Assembly: GCF_026627255.1 (NCBI RefSeq)
Contig: NZ_JAPNLM010000019.1
Coordinates: 62,001 to 126,000, forward strand
From: Streptomyces antarcticus
Lineage (GTDB): Bacteria > Actinomycetota > Actinomycetes > Streptomycetales > Streptomycetaceae
Reading direction: 5' to 3'
DNA length: 64,000 nucleotides
Each line of letters starts with the position of its first letter. Position 1 is the stretch's first letter. The notes below the pieces were generated by a model. It saw nothing but the letters and a program-made list of their open reading frames with translations. It searched no databases and was not told the DNA's origin. Shown one piece after another: positions 14,961 to 23,937 of this stretch. The position numbers and the translations under genes are program-made.

Positions 14961-16784
14961 GTGACCCAAGTGACCGAACGCGGGACCCCGTTGTCCGGCG
15001 CCCCCCGGACCGCCGGGAGGCGCCGTTCCCCGGCTGCCGCAGCGTGCGTGATGGGCGGCGCCGTGGCGGCCGGCCTCGGGCTCGGCTTCCTCGCCGTGCT
15101 CGTCATCGTGCTGTGGATCAGCTCCCCCTACCCCGACAGCGGCCCCGGCGGGGCCCTGCACCTGGCCGCCGGGCTGTGGCTCCTCGCCCACGGGACGGAG
15201 CTGGTGCGGTACGAGACCCTGTCCGGGGTGCCCGCGCCGGTCGGGGTGACGCCCCTGCTGCTCGTCGCCCTGCCCGTCCTGCTGATGCGGCGTGCCGCCC
15301 GGCTGGGGCACGCGGCGGAGGAGGAGGACGCCGAGGAGGTGCTGCCCGCCGGCGCCGTCTTCTCCGCCGTGCTCTGCGGCTATCTGGCCGTCGGGTCCCT
15401 CGCCACGGTGTACGCCGCCGGGGGGCCGATGCCCGCCGATCCGCTCAGCGCGGCCTGGCACGTCCCGCTCGTCGCGGTGCTCGCCGCGGGCGGCGGGGTG
15501 TGGGCGGCCCGGGGGCGTCCCCTCGGCCCGCTGCCGTCCTGGTGGCCCAGGAGCGTACGGAAGGCATTCGCGCGCCCCCGATACGCGCTGGCGCTCCGGG
15601 CCGGAGCGGGCGGGGCGCTGGTCCTGCTGGGCGGCGGCGCGCTGCTCGTCGGCGTCTCGCTCGCGTGGCACGGCGCGGAGGTCCAGGGGTCCTTCCTGGC
15701 CCTGACCGGGGTGTGGTCGGGCCGGTTCGCGGTGCTGCTGCTCGCGCTCGCCCTGATCCCGAACGCCATGGTGTGGGGCGCCGCCTACGGCCTCGGCCCC
15801 GGCTTCGCCCTGGGGACCGGCGCGGCCGTGACCCCGCTCGGCTTCACCGGATCGCCCGCGCTGCCCCGGTTCCCGCTGCTGGCGGCGCTCCCGCCCGAGG
15901 GGCCGGGGACCCCGCTGACCTGGGCGGCCGCCGGGGTGCCGGTGGTGGCCGGGCTGGCCGTGGGCTGGTTCGCGGTGCGCCGGGCGCGCGAGGTCTCGTA
16001 CGGGGAGACCGCCCTGACGGCGGCCCTGGGCGCCCTCGTGTGCGGGCTGGCCATGGCCGGCCTGGCGGCGGCGTCCGCGGGGCCGCTGGGCTCCCGGGGC
16101 CTGGCAGACTTCGGGCCGGTGTGGTGGGCGACGGGTGCGGCGGCCTTCGTCTGGACGCTGCTGCTCGCCGTGCCGGTGGCGGTGTCGGTGCACGCCTGGC
16201 GGACCCGTCCCGCGAAGGGTGCGGCGGCCGCGGACCTCGCGGAGGACGACCGCTGGCACGACAGCGGCGTACGGGAGGTGCGCTGGGCGGCGCTGCGCCG
16301 CGCGGCGGGCACCCTGATCCCGGACTTCTCGTCCGCCCAAGCCCCGCCGGATGCCCCGCCGGATGCCCCGCCCGAGGCCCGGCCCGAGGCCCGGCCCCAG
16401 GCCCCCGCCCGGCCGCAGGCCCCCGCCCCGGCGTCGGCCACCGTGGCGGCTCCGGCTCCGGTACGGCCCCAGGCCCCGGCCAGGGCGCCGCGGCCCGAGG
16501 AGTTCCAGGTGCACCCGGTCCCGGCGGCCCCCGCCGCCCCGCCCGCGGTGCCGGTCGAGGCCCCGGCCGCGCCGAGGCGGCCGCGCCCGGTGACGGTCGC
16601 GCAGGGGTTCAGCCTGGACCTGACACCGATCCCGATCCCGGCGGCACCGCCGGCCCCGCCGCCCGTGGCGGCGCCCGCCGCCCCGCCCGTGACGCCGCCC
16701 GGCCCGCCGCTGGTGCCGCCCGCGTCGGGCGTACGGGTCATGGCCCGGCGGAGGCCCGACCCCGACCCCGCCCCGGACGCCTGA
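14961..16784 (+). CDS. DUF6350 polytopic membrane protein
   Basis: A 607-residue membrane protein of the DUF6350 type (called cell-division protein PerM in some actinobacterial annotations). The first 430 residues contain about nine hydrophobic segments beginning at AAACVMGGAVAAGLGLGFLAVLVIVLWI. The last 150 residues are a cytoplasmic Pro/Ala-rich tail with PDAPPDAPPEARPEARPQ repeats. Two GTG starts are possible: 14961, used here, and 14970, which has GGGGTGA at better spacing. It is divergent from the XRE/sigma-like gene; the shared 119 bp spacer holds an AT-rich island (ATAAAGTACATAAACGTATA) that is the likely promoter region. The function is unknown; a cell-envelope role is inferred from topology. 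Confidence 0.82.
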   Translation: MTQVTERGTPLSGAPRTAGRRRSPAAAACVMGGAVAAGLGLGFLAVLVIVLWISSPYPDSGPGGALHLAAGLWLLAHGTELVRYETLSGVPAPVGVTPLLLVALPVLLMRRAARLGHAAEEEDAEEVLPAGAVFSAVLCGYLAVGSLATVYAAGGPMPADPLSAAWHVPLVAVLAAGGGVWAARGRPLGPLPSWWPRSVRKAFARPRYALALRAGAGGALVLLGGGALLVGVSLAWHGAEVQGSFLALTGVWSGRFAVLLLALALIPNAMVWGAAYGLGPGFALGTGAAVTPLGFTGSPALPRFPLLAALPPEGPGTPLTWAAAGVPVVAGLAVGWFAVRRAREVSYGETALTAALGALVCGLAMAGLAAASAGPLGSRGLADFGPVWWATGAAAFVWTLLLAVPVAVSVHAWRTRPAKGAAAADLAEDDRWHDSGVREVRWAALRRAAGTLIPDFSSAQAPPDAPPDAPPEARPEARPQAPARPQAPAPASATVAAPAPVRPQAPARAPRPEEFQVHPVPAAPAAPPAVPVEAPAAPRRPRPVTVAQGFSLDLTPIPIPAAPPAPPPVAAPAAPPVTPPGPPLVPPASGVRVMARRRPDPDPAPDA

Positions 16785-16829
16785 CGGCGACACCCGGCAC
16801 CCGGCACCCAGCACACGACACCCAACACA

Positions 16830-16869
16830 CGACGGCGGGGGCCGGCTCCAGAGCCGGCCCCCGCCGTCG
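16830..16869. terminator. Strong bidirectional terminator hairpin
   Basis: A perfect 19 bp stem (16830-16848 with 16851-16869) closes on a 2-base gap, so a 4-6 base loop in practice. It sits between the convergent DUF6350 gene and the minus-strand membrane protein gene and can end both transcripts. There is no T tract, as is usual in Streptomyces. Confidence 0.85.
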
Positions 16870-16914
16870 TTCGCGGCCTACGGCTACGGTCCAAGGCCTA
16901 CTCGGCCACTCGGC

Positions 16915-17580
16915 CTACTGCCGGACCTTGAGGACGTCGCCCACGTAGTTGTCCGGCAGCAGGTCGTTGCACTCCAGCTCGCCCGCCGCCGTCAGGGCGT
17001 CGTCCCGGCAGACGTAGAACTCCTTGTACGCGAGCTGCAGCCCGTACGAGCTCAGTGCCAGCAGGATCGCCAGCGAGGCCGAGACCAGGCCGCTCACCGC
17101 CGCCGTCCGCTGGGGCCGCGCCGCGGCGCCCAGCGCCGCCAGGCCGCCCCGCCCCGCGGCGGGCTCCGCCACGGAACCGGACGCGGCCCCGGGGCCGCCC
17201 CCGGACACGTCGGCCACCGACGCCGACCTCGGCGTCGCCGCCGCGGGCTTGCCCCGCAGCGCGCTGATCCCCCAGTACAGGGCGAGCGCGCCCAGCAGCA
17301 GCCCCACCGACGGGATCCCGAAGATCCCGAAGAAGAAGCCCCACATGCCGGCCAGCAGGGCGTACCGGGCGTGGCGCTGGATCGGGTCGGTCGGGTCCCA
17401 GCGGGCGGGGCCGCCCTTGCCGGTCCCGTCCTTCGGGCTGCCGCCCGGGCGGTCCCCGCCGTCGCCGTCCCCGCCGTCGCCGCCGCTGCGCGGTTTCCAC
17501 GGCTGGTCGGGCCGGCCTTCCGGGGGAGCCGCGAAGGGGTTGTCGTCGGTGGGGGAGTCGGGCTGGCGGCGGTCCGGCAT
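16915..17580 (-). CDS. Hypothetical DUF4190-like membrane protein
   Basis: A 221-residue protein. The first 70 residues are hydrophilic and disordered (GGDGGDGDGGDRPGG). Two hydrophobic segments follow (ALLAGMWGFFFGIFGIPSVGLLLGALALYWGISALRG), then an Ala-rich linker, a third membrane segment (LVSASLAILLALSSYGLQLAY) and an outer tail with two cysteines (Cys in YVCRDD and ELECND) that could form a disulfide. The hairpin of two helices after a disordered N-terminus resembles small DUF4190-type proteins, but I cannot name the family securely. The ATG at 17580 is preceded by AGGGGAAG; the longer frame upstream lacks such a site. Function unknown. Confidence 0.75.
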   Translation of the reverse strand: MPDRRQPDSPTDDNPFAAPPEGRPDQPWKPRSGGDGGDGDGGDRPGGSPKDGTGKGGPARWDPTDPIQRHARYALLAGMWGFFFGIFGIPSVGLLLGALALYWGISALRGKPAAATPRSASVADVSGGGPGAASGSVAEPAAGRGGLAALGAAARPQRTAAVSGLVSASLAILLALSSYGLQLAYKEFYVCRDDALTAAGELECNDLLPDNYVGDVLKVRQ

Positions 17581-17825
17581 CGGGTGTGTTTCTTCCCCTG
17601 TGTCATGGACGTCGAGGGAGACGTCGTGGCGAGGTGAGGCCTGTTTGCGGCGTGTACGCCTGACGCTACCTCTCGGCCGTGCCCCCGTCCCTCGGGGGCT
17701 GTCCGGTGTGCCGGTATCGTTGCAGGCGGTCGGAGGCTTCGTAGGGTCCCCCGTATATCGGTACCCCGAAGTTTCGTATGACCACACAAAGACGAACACC
17801 GCGTTCCCCCGAGAAAGGGCCTCCC

Positions 17826-18449
17826 ATGGCCGCCTCCCGCCTGGTCGTGCTGGTATCCGGTTCCGGCACCAACCTCCAGGCCCTGCTCGACGCCATCGAC
17901 GCCCACCCCGGCGGAGCCGAGGGCTTCGGCGCCGAAGTCGTCGCCGTGGGGGCCGACCGCGCGGACATCGCCGGTCTGGAGCGGGCGGAGAAGGCCGGGA
18001 TCCCCACGTTCGTGTGCCCGGTCAAGCAGTACGGGAGCCGCGAGGAGTGGGACGCCGCCCTCACCGCGGCCACCGACGCCCATGCGCCGGACCTGGTGGT
18101 CTCGGCGGGGTTCATGAAGATCGTGGGCAAGGCGTTCATCGACCGCTTCGGCGGCCGGTTCGTCAACACCCATCCCGCCCTCCTCCCGTCCTTCCCCGGC
18201 GCGCACGGCGTACGGGACGCGCTCGCCTACGGCGCGAAGGTCACCGGCTGCACCGTCCACTTCGTGGACTCCGGCGTGGACACCGGTCCGGTCATCGCCC
18301 AGGGTGTGGTCGAGATCCGGGACGAGGACGACGAAGCCGCTCTCCATGAGCGCATCAAGGAAGTCGAACGGGCACTGCTCGTCGATGTCGTGGGGCGCCT
18401 GGCCCGGCACGGCTACCGCATTGAGGGACGAAAGGTAACAATCCAGTGA
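17826..18449 (+). CDS. purN: Phosphoribosylglycinamide formyltransferase
   Basis: A 207-residue GAR transformylase that transfers the formyl group of 10-formyl-THF to GAR in purine synthesis. Signatures are VLVSGSGTNLQALLDA at the N-terminus, the catalytic Asn-His pair in VNTHPALLPSFPG, and the Asp in HFVDSGVDTGPVI. The length is normal. The ATG at 17826 fits the family N-terminus (MAASRLVVLVSGSG). The stop overlaps the GTG of purH by 4 bp (GTGA), so the two are translationally coupled. It depends on the folate pool produced by GlyA and FolD, both encoded in this window. Confidence 0.96.
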   Translation: MAASRLVVLVSGSGTNLQALLDAIDAHPGGAEGFGAEVVAVGADRADIAGLERAEKAGIPTFVCPVKQYGSREEWDAALTAATDAHAPDLVVSAGFMKIVGKAFIDRFGGRFVNTHPALLPSFPGAHGVRDALAYGAKVTGCTVHFVDSGVDTGPVIAQGVVEIRDEDDEAALHERIKEVERALLVDVVGRLARHGYRIEGRKVTIQ

Positions 18450-20047
18450 CCGCCGTAGAGAGCAACGACCCGACCACGACCCAGCGGCCGATCCGGCGTG
18501 CGCTCATCAGCGTCTACGACAAGACGGGACTGGAAGACCTGGCCCGCGGCCTGCACGCGGCGGGCGTCGCGCTCGTCTCGACCGGCTCCACCGCATCGAA
18601 GATCGCCGCCGCCGGGGTCCCCGTCACCAAGGTCGAGGAGCTGACCGGCTTCCCCGAGTGCCTGGACGGGCGGGTCAAGACCCTGCACCCGCGCGTGCAC
18701 GCCGGGATCCTCGCCGACCTGCGCCTGGAGGACCACCGCAACCAGCTCGCCGAGCTGGGCGTCGAGCCCTTCGACCTGGTCGTCGTCAACCTCTATCCCT
18801 TCCTCGCGACCGTCCAATCGGGTGCCACCCCGGACGAGTGCGTGGAGCAGATCGACATCGGCGGCCCGTCGATGGTCCGCGCCGCCGCCAAGAACCACCC
18901 GTCCGTTGCGGTCGTCACCAGCCCCGCGCGCTACGCCGACGTCCTCGACGCGGCGAAGAACGGCGGCTTCGACCTGACCGCCCGCAAGCGGCTCGCGGCC
19001 GAGGCCTTCCAGCACACCGCCGCCTACGACGTCGCCGTCGCCTCGTGGTTCACGAACGCGTACGCCCCGGAGGCCGGGGACGCGGCGCTGCCCGAGTTCC
19101 TGGCCGGCGCCTGGGACCGCAAGTCGACCCTGCGCTACGGCGAGAACCCGCACCAGGCCGCCGCGCTCTACACGGACGGTCAGCCGGGTGGTCTCGCCAA
19201 CGCCGAGCAGCTGCACGGCAAGGAGATGTCCTTCAACAACTACGTGGACACCGAGGCCGCGCGCCGCGCCGCCTACGACCACGACGAGCCCTGCGTCGCG
19301 ATCATCAAGCACGCCAACCCGTGCGGCATCGCCGTGGACGCGGACGTGGCCGCCGCCCACCGCAAGGCGCACGCCTGCGACCCGCTGTCGGCCTTCGGCG
19401 GCGTCATCGCCGTCAACCGCCCGGTGACCGTCGAGCTCGCCGAGCAGGTCGCCGAGATCTTCACCGAGGTCATCGCCGCCCCCTCGTACGAGGACGGCGC
19501 GGTCGAGGTCCTGGCCAGGAAGAAGAACATCCGCGTCCTCAAGGTGGACGGCACCCCGCACCAGCCGGGCGACCTCAAGCCCATCTCCGGGGGTGTGCTG
19601 CTCCAGCAGAGCGATACGTTTGAAAAGGGCAGGGGCCAGGCGCAGGGCGACGACCCGGCGAACTGGACCCTCGCCACCGGCGACGCCCTGTCCGCCGCGG
19701 AACTCGCCGATCTCGCCTTCGCGTGGAAGGCCTGCCGGGCCGTCAAGTCCAACGCCATCCTGCTCGCCAAGGACGGTGCCTCGGTCGGCGTCGGCATGGG
19801 CCAGGTCAACCGCGTCGACTCGGCGAAGCTCGCCGTCGAGCGGGCGGGCGCCGAGCGCGCGCAGGGCTCGTACGCCGCGTCCGACGCGTTCTTCCCGTTC
19901 CCGGACGGTCTGGAGATCCTGACGGCGGCCGGCATCAAGGCCGTCGTCCAGCCGGGCGGCTCGGTCCGTGACGAGCAGGTCGTCGAGGCCGCGAAGAAGG
20001 CGGGCGTGACCATGTACTTCACCGGGACCCGGCACTTCTTCCACTGA
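18446..20047 (+). CDS. purH: Bifunctional AICAR transformylase / IMP cyclohydrolase
   Basis: A 533-residue PurH that carries out the last two steps to IMP. The N-terminal cyclohydrolase domain (MGS-like fold) starts RRALISVYDKTGLEDLARGL; the C-terminal transformylase includes KHANPCGIA, DPLSAFGGVIA and KSNAILLAKDG, whose Lys and His residues belong to the AICAR site. The length is typical for the family. It starts with GTG inside the purN stop codon. A strong terminator hairpin follows 35 bp after the stop, so purNH forms a two-gene operon. AICAR accumulation when folate is limiting is what ZTP riboswitches report, and one lies upstream of glyA here. Confidence 0.97.
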   Translation: MTAVESNDPTTTQRPIRRALISVYDKTGLEDLARGLHAAGVALVSTGSTASKIAAAGVPVTKVEELTGFPECLDGRVKTLHPRVHAGILADLRLEDHRNQLAELGVEPFDLVVVNLYPFLATVQSGATPDECVEQIDIGGPSMVRAAAKNHPSVAVVTSPARYADVLDAAKNGGFDLTARKRLAAEAFQHTAAYDVAVASWFTNAYAPEAGDAALPEFLAGAWDRKSTLRYGENPHQAAALYTDGQPGGLANAEQLHGKEMSFNNYVDTEAARRAAYDHDEPCVAIIKHANPCGIAVDADVAAAHRKAHACDPLSAFGGVIAVNRPVTVELAEQVAEIFTEVIAAPSYEDGAVEVLARKKNIRVLKVDGTPHQPGDLKPISGGVLLQQSDTFEKGRGQAQGDDPANWTLATGDALSAAELADLAFAWKACRAVKSNAILLAKDGASVGVGMGQVNRVDSAKLAVERAGAERAQGSYAASDAFFPFPDGLEILTAAGIKAVVQPGGSVRDEQVVEAAKKAGVTMYFTGTRHFFH

Positions 20048-20081
20048 CCGGACCCCGCCGGACCGGTGGTGCCCCGGGTAG

Positions 20082-20128
20082 GCCGAAGGCCGCGCTTCCC
20101 TCCGTACGAGGGAGGCGCGGCCTTCGGC
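20082..20128. terminator. purH / RDD convergent terminator
   Basis: A 14 bp stem GCCGAAGGCCGCGC (20082-20095) with 20115-20128 continues, after a one-base mismatch, into a 6 bp inner stem with loop CGTAC. It lies between convergent genes. Confidence 0.88.
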
Positions 20129-20162
20129 GTCGTGCGAGCGGTACTGCCTGCTGCTCGACTGC

Positions 20163-20888
20163 CTACTTCTTGACGACGATCGTGCCGGCGGCACGATCGT
20201 GCCAGCCCTGGAGCTTGCCCGAGTTGTCGAAGAAGGGGGAGAGGTAGACCAGGAGCTGACCGATACCGCAGAGGAAGGCGCCGACCATCGGGATGATCCA
20301 GCGGATGAAGCCCCCGCCGAGGCCCGGAACCTGGCCCGTGTTCTCCTTGACGACCTTCAGGCTGAGCGCCAGCTTGCCGACCGTCGCGCCCAGGAACGCG
20401 ATCATCAGCCATTCGTAGAGCAGCGTGGCGATGAAGAGGAGGAACATGGCGCCCATGAAGGCGGCGAGGATGCCGCCGGCGGCCTCGTTGTTGTTGTTCA
20501 TGCAGGTCTCGAAGGCGGCCGCGTCGAGGTTGTTGCAGTCCTGGATGCTCGCCTCGCCCGCACCGACGAGGCTGCCGACGCCGATCGCGCCGAGGACGAA
20601 GTACAGGACACCGATGACGAGGCCGTCGATGACGCGGGCGCCGAAGCGGCGGCCCATCGTGGCGACCTCGACCGTGCCGAGACCGGCGACGCTGATGAGA
20701 CCGTTGTTCGCCTGGAGCGTGCCGGGGGCCTGCGGTGCGCCGCCCGGCTGGCCCTGCTGCGGGTATCCGTAGCCGCCCTGCGGCGGTACGCCCTGCGGGG
20801 CCTGCTGGGGGTAGCCGTAACCGGGCTGGCCCTGCGGCGGCTGCTGAGGCTGCTGTCCGTACGGGTTGTTCGGGTCGCCGAAACTCAT
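20163..20888 (-). CDS. RDD family membrane protein
   Basis: A 241-residue RDD-domain protein. The first 70 residues are a Pro/Gln/Gly/Tyr-rich cytoplasmic leader (repeated GYGYPQQ). The RDD domain follows, with GRRFGARVIDGLVIGVLYFV in the first helix carrying the Arg and Asp that name the family, a loop with NNNN and Cys residues, and TVGKLALSLKVV before the last helix pair. RDD proteins are poorly characterised; some are linked to transport or ion homeostasis. The ATG at 20888 follows GGAGGAAC. It faces purH across a terminator and is divergent from folD with a 244 bp spacer. Confidence 0.88.
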   Translation of the reverse strand: MSFGDPNNPYGQQPQQPPQGQPGYGYPQQAPQGVPPQGGYGYPQQGQPGGAPQAPGTLQANNGLISVAGLGTVEVATMGRRFGARVIDGLVIGVLYFVLGAIGVGSLVGAGEASIQDCNNLDAAAFETCMNNNNEAAGGILAAFMGAMFLLFIATLLYEWLMIAFLGATVGKLALSLKVVKENTGQVPGLGGGFIRWIIPMVGAFLCGIGQLLVYLSPFFDNSGKLQGWHDRAAGTIVVKK

Positions 20889-21132
20889 CTTGGGGTTGTT
20901 CCTCCGTGGAAGTGCGGGGACGCACGGCACTATCGGAGGAAACACTGCGATGTGCGGTCCACCCCCCGGTACTGCCCGCGGCACTCTTTGAGTGCATCGT
21001 CGTCGGCCGGGTGACGACTTGTCCAGCCGGTTCCCAAGTGCTCCGTGACTTGTTGTGCAAGTGCAATGAACCGTGTGCTCCGGTGAACGCCTTGAGTGGA
21101 ACCGGGGCCACTCCATCCGGGAGTATGGGTTC

Positions 21133-21993
21133 ATGACTGCCCAGATTCTCGATGGCAAGGCCACCGCCGCCGCGATCAAGTCCGAACTGACCGTCCGCGT
21201 GGCGGCCCTGAAGGGCCGGGGCATCACGCCCGGCCTCGGCACCCTGCTGGTCGGCGACGACCCGGGCAGCCGCTGGTACGTCAACGGCAAACACAAGGAC
21301 TGCGCCGAGGTCGGCATCGCCTCCATCCAGCGCGAACTGCCCGCGACGGCCTCCCAGGAGGACATCGAGGAGGTCGTGCGCGAACTCAACGCCAACCCGG
21401 AGTGCACGGGCTACATCGTGCAACTCCCGCTCCCCAAGGGCATCGACACCAACCGGGTGCTGGAGCTGATGGATCCGGCCAAGGACGCCGACGGCCTGCA
21501 CCCCATGTCGCTCGGCAAGCTGGTGCTCAACGAGCCGGGGCCGCTGCCCTGCACCCCGTACGGGATCGTCGAACTGCTGCGCCACCACGGGGTCGGCATC
21601 AACGGCGCGCACGTCGTCGTCCTCGGCCGCGGCATCACCGTGGGCCGTTCCATCGGCCTGCTGCTGACCCGCAAGTCGGAGAACGCCACCGTGACGCTCT
21701 GCCACACGGGTACGCGCGACCTCTCCGGGCTGCTGCGCCAGGCGGACATCGTCGTCGCGGCGGCCGGGGTGCCGCACCTGGTCAAGCCGGAGGACGTGAA
21801 GCCGGGCGCGGCCGTGCTCGACGTCGGCGTGAGCCGCGACGAGGGCGGGAAGATCGTCGGTGACGTCCACCCGGGCGTGGCCGAAGTGGCCGGCTGGATC
21901 TCCCCGAACCCGGGCGGCGTCGGCCCGATGACCCGCGCCCAGCTGCTGGTCAACGTGGTCGAGGCGGCGGAACGGACCACCGGTGAAGGCTGA
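21133..21993 (+). CDS. folD: Methylene-THF dehydrogenase / cyclohydrolase
   Basis: A 286-residue bifunctional FolD that interconverts 5,10-methylene-, methenyl- and 10-formyl-THF with NADP. Signatures are YIVQLPLPKGID, the PCTPYGI loop and the nucleotide-binding segment VVLGRGITVGRSIGLLL; the conserved Lys of the cyclohydrolase site lies in the NGKHKDC region. The ATG at 21133 gives the family N-terminus MTAQILDGKATAAAIK, though its Shine-Dalgarno sequence (GGGAG, 21119-21123) is weak. The downstream DUF3017 gene overlaps the stop by 11 bp. It supplies the formyl donor for PurN and PurH. I looked for a ZTP riboswitch in the 244 bp upstream and did not see one. Confidence 0.95.
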   Translation: MTAQILDGKATAAAIKSELTVRVAALKGRGITPGLGTLLVGDDPGSRWYVNGKHKDCAEVGIASIQRELPATASQEDIEEVVRELNANPECTGYIVQLPLPKGIDTNRVLELMDPAKDADGLHPMSLGKLVLNEPGPLPCTPYGIVELLRHHGVGINGAHVVVLGRGITVGRSIGLLLTRKSENATVTLCHTGTRDLSGLLRQADIVVAAAGVPHLVKPEDVKPGAAVLDVGVSRDEGGKIVGDVHPGVAEVAGWISPNPGGVGPMTRAQLLVNVVEAAERTTGEG

Positions 21994-22519
21994 CCCGGGC
22001 GCGGAGGCCGCGACCGCTCCGGAGCCCGAGCCGGTACCGCCGCCGGAGCCCGAGCCGCAGTCCAAGCCGCAGCCGGCGGGCGCCGTCCCCGCCCCGGAGG
22101 CCGGCCCCGAGCCGGCCGTCGAGCCGGCCCCGGCCAGGTCCCGCCGCTTCCCGTCCGTCACCCGGGACACCGCGCGCCCCGAGGGCAGCGGCCGCGCCGT
22201 CCCGGGGGCGGTGTCCGCGCCGGCCCGGCAGTGGCCGATGCTCAGCGTGCTCGCCGCGACCGCGGCCGGCCTGCTGGCCATGTCGATCGGGCATCCGCGG
22301 GTCGGCTGTCTGGTGATCGGCGCCGCGCTGATCGCCGCCTCGGCGATGCGTCAGCTGCTGCCGTCGGTGGGCATGCTCGCGGTGCGCTCCCGGTTCACGG
22401 ACGTGGCCACGTACGGGCTGCTGGGCGTGGCGATCACCATGCTGGCGCTGGTCATGGAGCCGAGTCCGTGGCTGGAGATCCCCTTCCTGGAGACGGCGGT
22501 CCGCTTCACGGTCCGCTGA
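21983..22519 (+). CDS. DUF3017 membrane protein
   Basis: A 178-residue protein. The first 80 residues are a Pro/Glu/Ala-rich disordered cytoplasmic region (PEPEPVPPPEPEPQSKPQP). The C-terminal half holds three hydrophobic helices (MLSVLAATAAGLLAMSI; CLVIGAALIAASAMRQLL; YGLLGVAITMLALVM) and corresponds to DUF3017, an actinobacterial family of unknown function often found directly behind folD. GTG at 21983 overlaps the folD coding end by 11 bp, so it is very likely translationally coupled to FolD. Nothing in the sequence indicates a catalytic role. Confidence 0.85.
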   Translation: MKADPGAEAATAPEPEPVPPPEPEPQSKPQPAGAVPAPEAGPEPAVEPAPARSRRFPSVTRDTARPEGSGRAVPGAVSAPARQWPMLSVLAATAAGLLAMSIGHPRVGCLVIGAALIAASAMRQLLPSVGMLAVRSRFTDVATYGLLGVAITMLALVMEPSPWLEIPFLETAVRFTVR

Positions 22520-22789
22520 CGCCGCCCAGGAGCTGCGGAACAGGGCGCCGCCGGCCCCGCCGGGCCTTCGAATCCAGGGCGGCGGCGCGGCGGAATCGGC
22601 CGTACGGGTGCCGCGGATCGCCCGTACGTGTGCCACGGACCACAGGGACCGGGGGATTGGGCCCCTCCCGGGTCGGATAGCCTGACGGCGGATGTCTCTT
22701 CACGTCAAGATTCACAGGGCCGGGGAGCGGCGTCCTCCCAGCACATGGGGCAGGGACGCCCCACCGCCAGCTGTCTAACGGAGAAGGCC

Positions 22790-23779
22790 ATGACCCGCAC
22801 TCCCGTGAATGTCACCGTCACCGGCGCCGCAGGCCAGATCGGCTACGCGCTGCTCTTCCGCATCGCGTCCGGTCACCTGCTCGGCGCGGACGTGCCGGTC
22901 AAGCTCCGTCTTCTGGAGATCCCCCAGGGCATGAAGGCCGCTGAGGGCACCGCCATGGAGCTCGACGACTGCGCCTTCCCGCTGCTCAAGGGCATCGACA
23001 TCTTCGACGACCCGAACCAGGGCTTCGAGGGTGCGAACGTCGCGCTGCTCGTGGGCGCCCGCCCGCGCACCAAGGGCATGGAGCGCGGCGACCTGCTCTC
23101 CGCCAACGGCGGCATCTTCAAGCCGCAGGGCAAGGCCATCAACGACCACGCCGCGGACGACATCAAGGTCCTCGTCGTCGGCAACCCGGCCAACACCAAC
23201 GCGCTCATCGCGCAGGCCGCGGCCCCGGACGTACCGGCCGAGCGCTTCACCGCGATGACCCGCCTGGACCACAACCGGGCGATCTCGCAGCTCGCCAAGA
23301 AGACCGGCGCCGACGTCACCGACATCAAGCGCCTGACCATCTGGGGCAACCACTCGGCCACCCAGTACCCGGACATCTTCCACGCGGAGATCGCCGGCAA
23401 GAACGCCGCCGAGGTCGTCAGCGACGAGCTGTGGCTCGCCGAGACCTTCATCCCGACCGTCGCCAAGCGCGGCGCCGCGATCATCGAGGCCCGTGGCGCG
23501 TCCTCCGCCGCCTCCGCCGCGAACGCCGCCATCGACCACGTGCACACGTGGGTCAACGGCACCGCCGCGGGCGACTGGACCTCGATGGGCATCCCGTCGG
23601 ACGGCTCCTACGGCGTCCCGGAGGGCATCATCTCGTCCTTCCCCGTCACCACCAAGGACGGCAAGTACGAGATCGTCCAGGGCCTGGACATCAACGAGTT
23701 CTCCCGTGCGCGCATCGACGCGTCCGTGGCGGAGCTGGTCGAGGAGCGCGACGCGGTCCGCGAGCTCGGTCTGATCTGA
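22790..23779 (+). CDS. mdh: Malate dehydrogenase
   Basis: A 329-residue NAD-dependent malate dehydrogenase of the group that forms dimers (the longer, cytosolic-like type). The NAD loop is TVTGAAGQIGYALL near residue 7; the substrate arginines lie in GARPRTKGMERGDLL and TRLDHNRA; the catalytic His is in WGNHSATQYPD. It oxidises malate to oxaloacetate in the TCA cycle. The ATG at 22790 is preceded by GGAGA at good spacing. The 270 bp upstream spacer contains GGATAGCCTGACGG near 22675, a possible -10 region. A strong intrinsic terminator follows, so it is monocistronic. Confidence 0.97.
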   Translation: MTRTPVNVTVTGAAGQIGYALLFRIASGHLLGADVPVKLRLLEIPQGMKAAEGTAMELDDCAFPLLKGIDIFDDPNQGFEGANVALLVGARPRTKGMERGDLLSANGGIFKPQGKAINDHAADDIKVLVVGNPANTNALIAQAAAPDVPAERFTAMTRLDHNRAISQLAKKTGADVTDIKRLTIWGNHSATQYPDIFHAEIAGKNAAEVVSDELWLAETFIPTVAKRGAAIIEARGASSAASAANAAIDHVHTWVNGTAAGDWTSMGIPSDGSYGVPEGIISSFPVTTKDGKYEIVQGLDINEFSRARIDASVAELVEERDAVRELGLI

Positions 23780-23832
23780 CCGCCCCGCAGCACCCGCACC
23801 ACCCGCACCACCCGCACCACCTGTTTGATCCG

Positions 23833-23865
23833 AAAGGCCCCGGCGCCCCGTGCGCCGGGGCCTTT
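23833..23865 (+). terminator. mdh intrinsic terminator
   Basis: A perfect 14 bp stem (23833-23846 with 23852-23865), 5-base loop, followed by T. The run TTTT at the 3' arm makes it a classic rho-independent terminator. A CACCACCCG tandem tract (about 23793-23820) separates it from the mdh stop. Confidence 0.92.
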
Positions 23866-23937
23866 TGGCTCGTTTCCTCCTGTCGGGCGGCCGCGGCCTC
23901 CCCTACCGTTGCCCTCCGCACACCGGAGGGGGATTCG

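Noticed and set aside
20889..21132. ZTP riboswitch upstream of folD (also looked for before purN)
   Set aside because: The conserved words found before glyA (GACTGGCG, CGCCTGGGC) are absent from both leaders.
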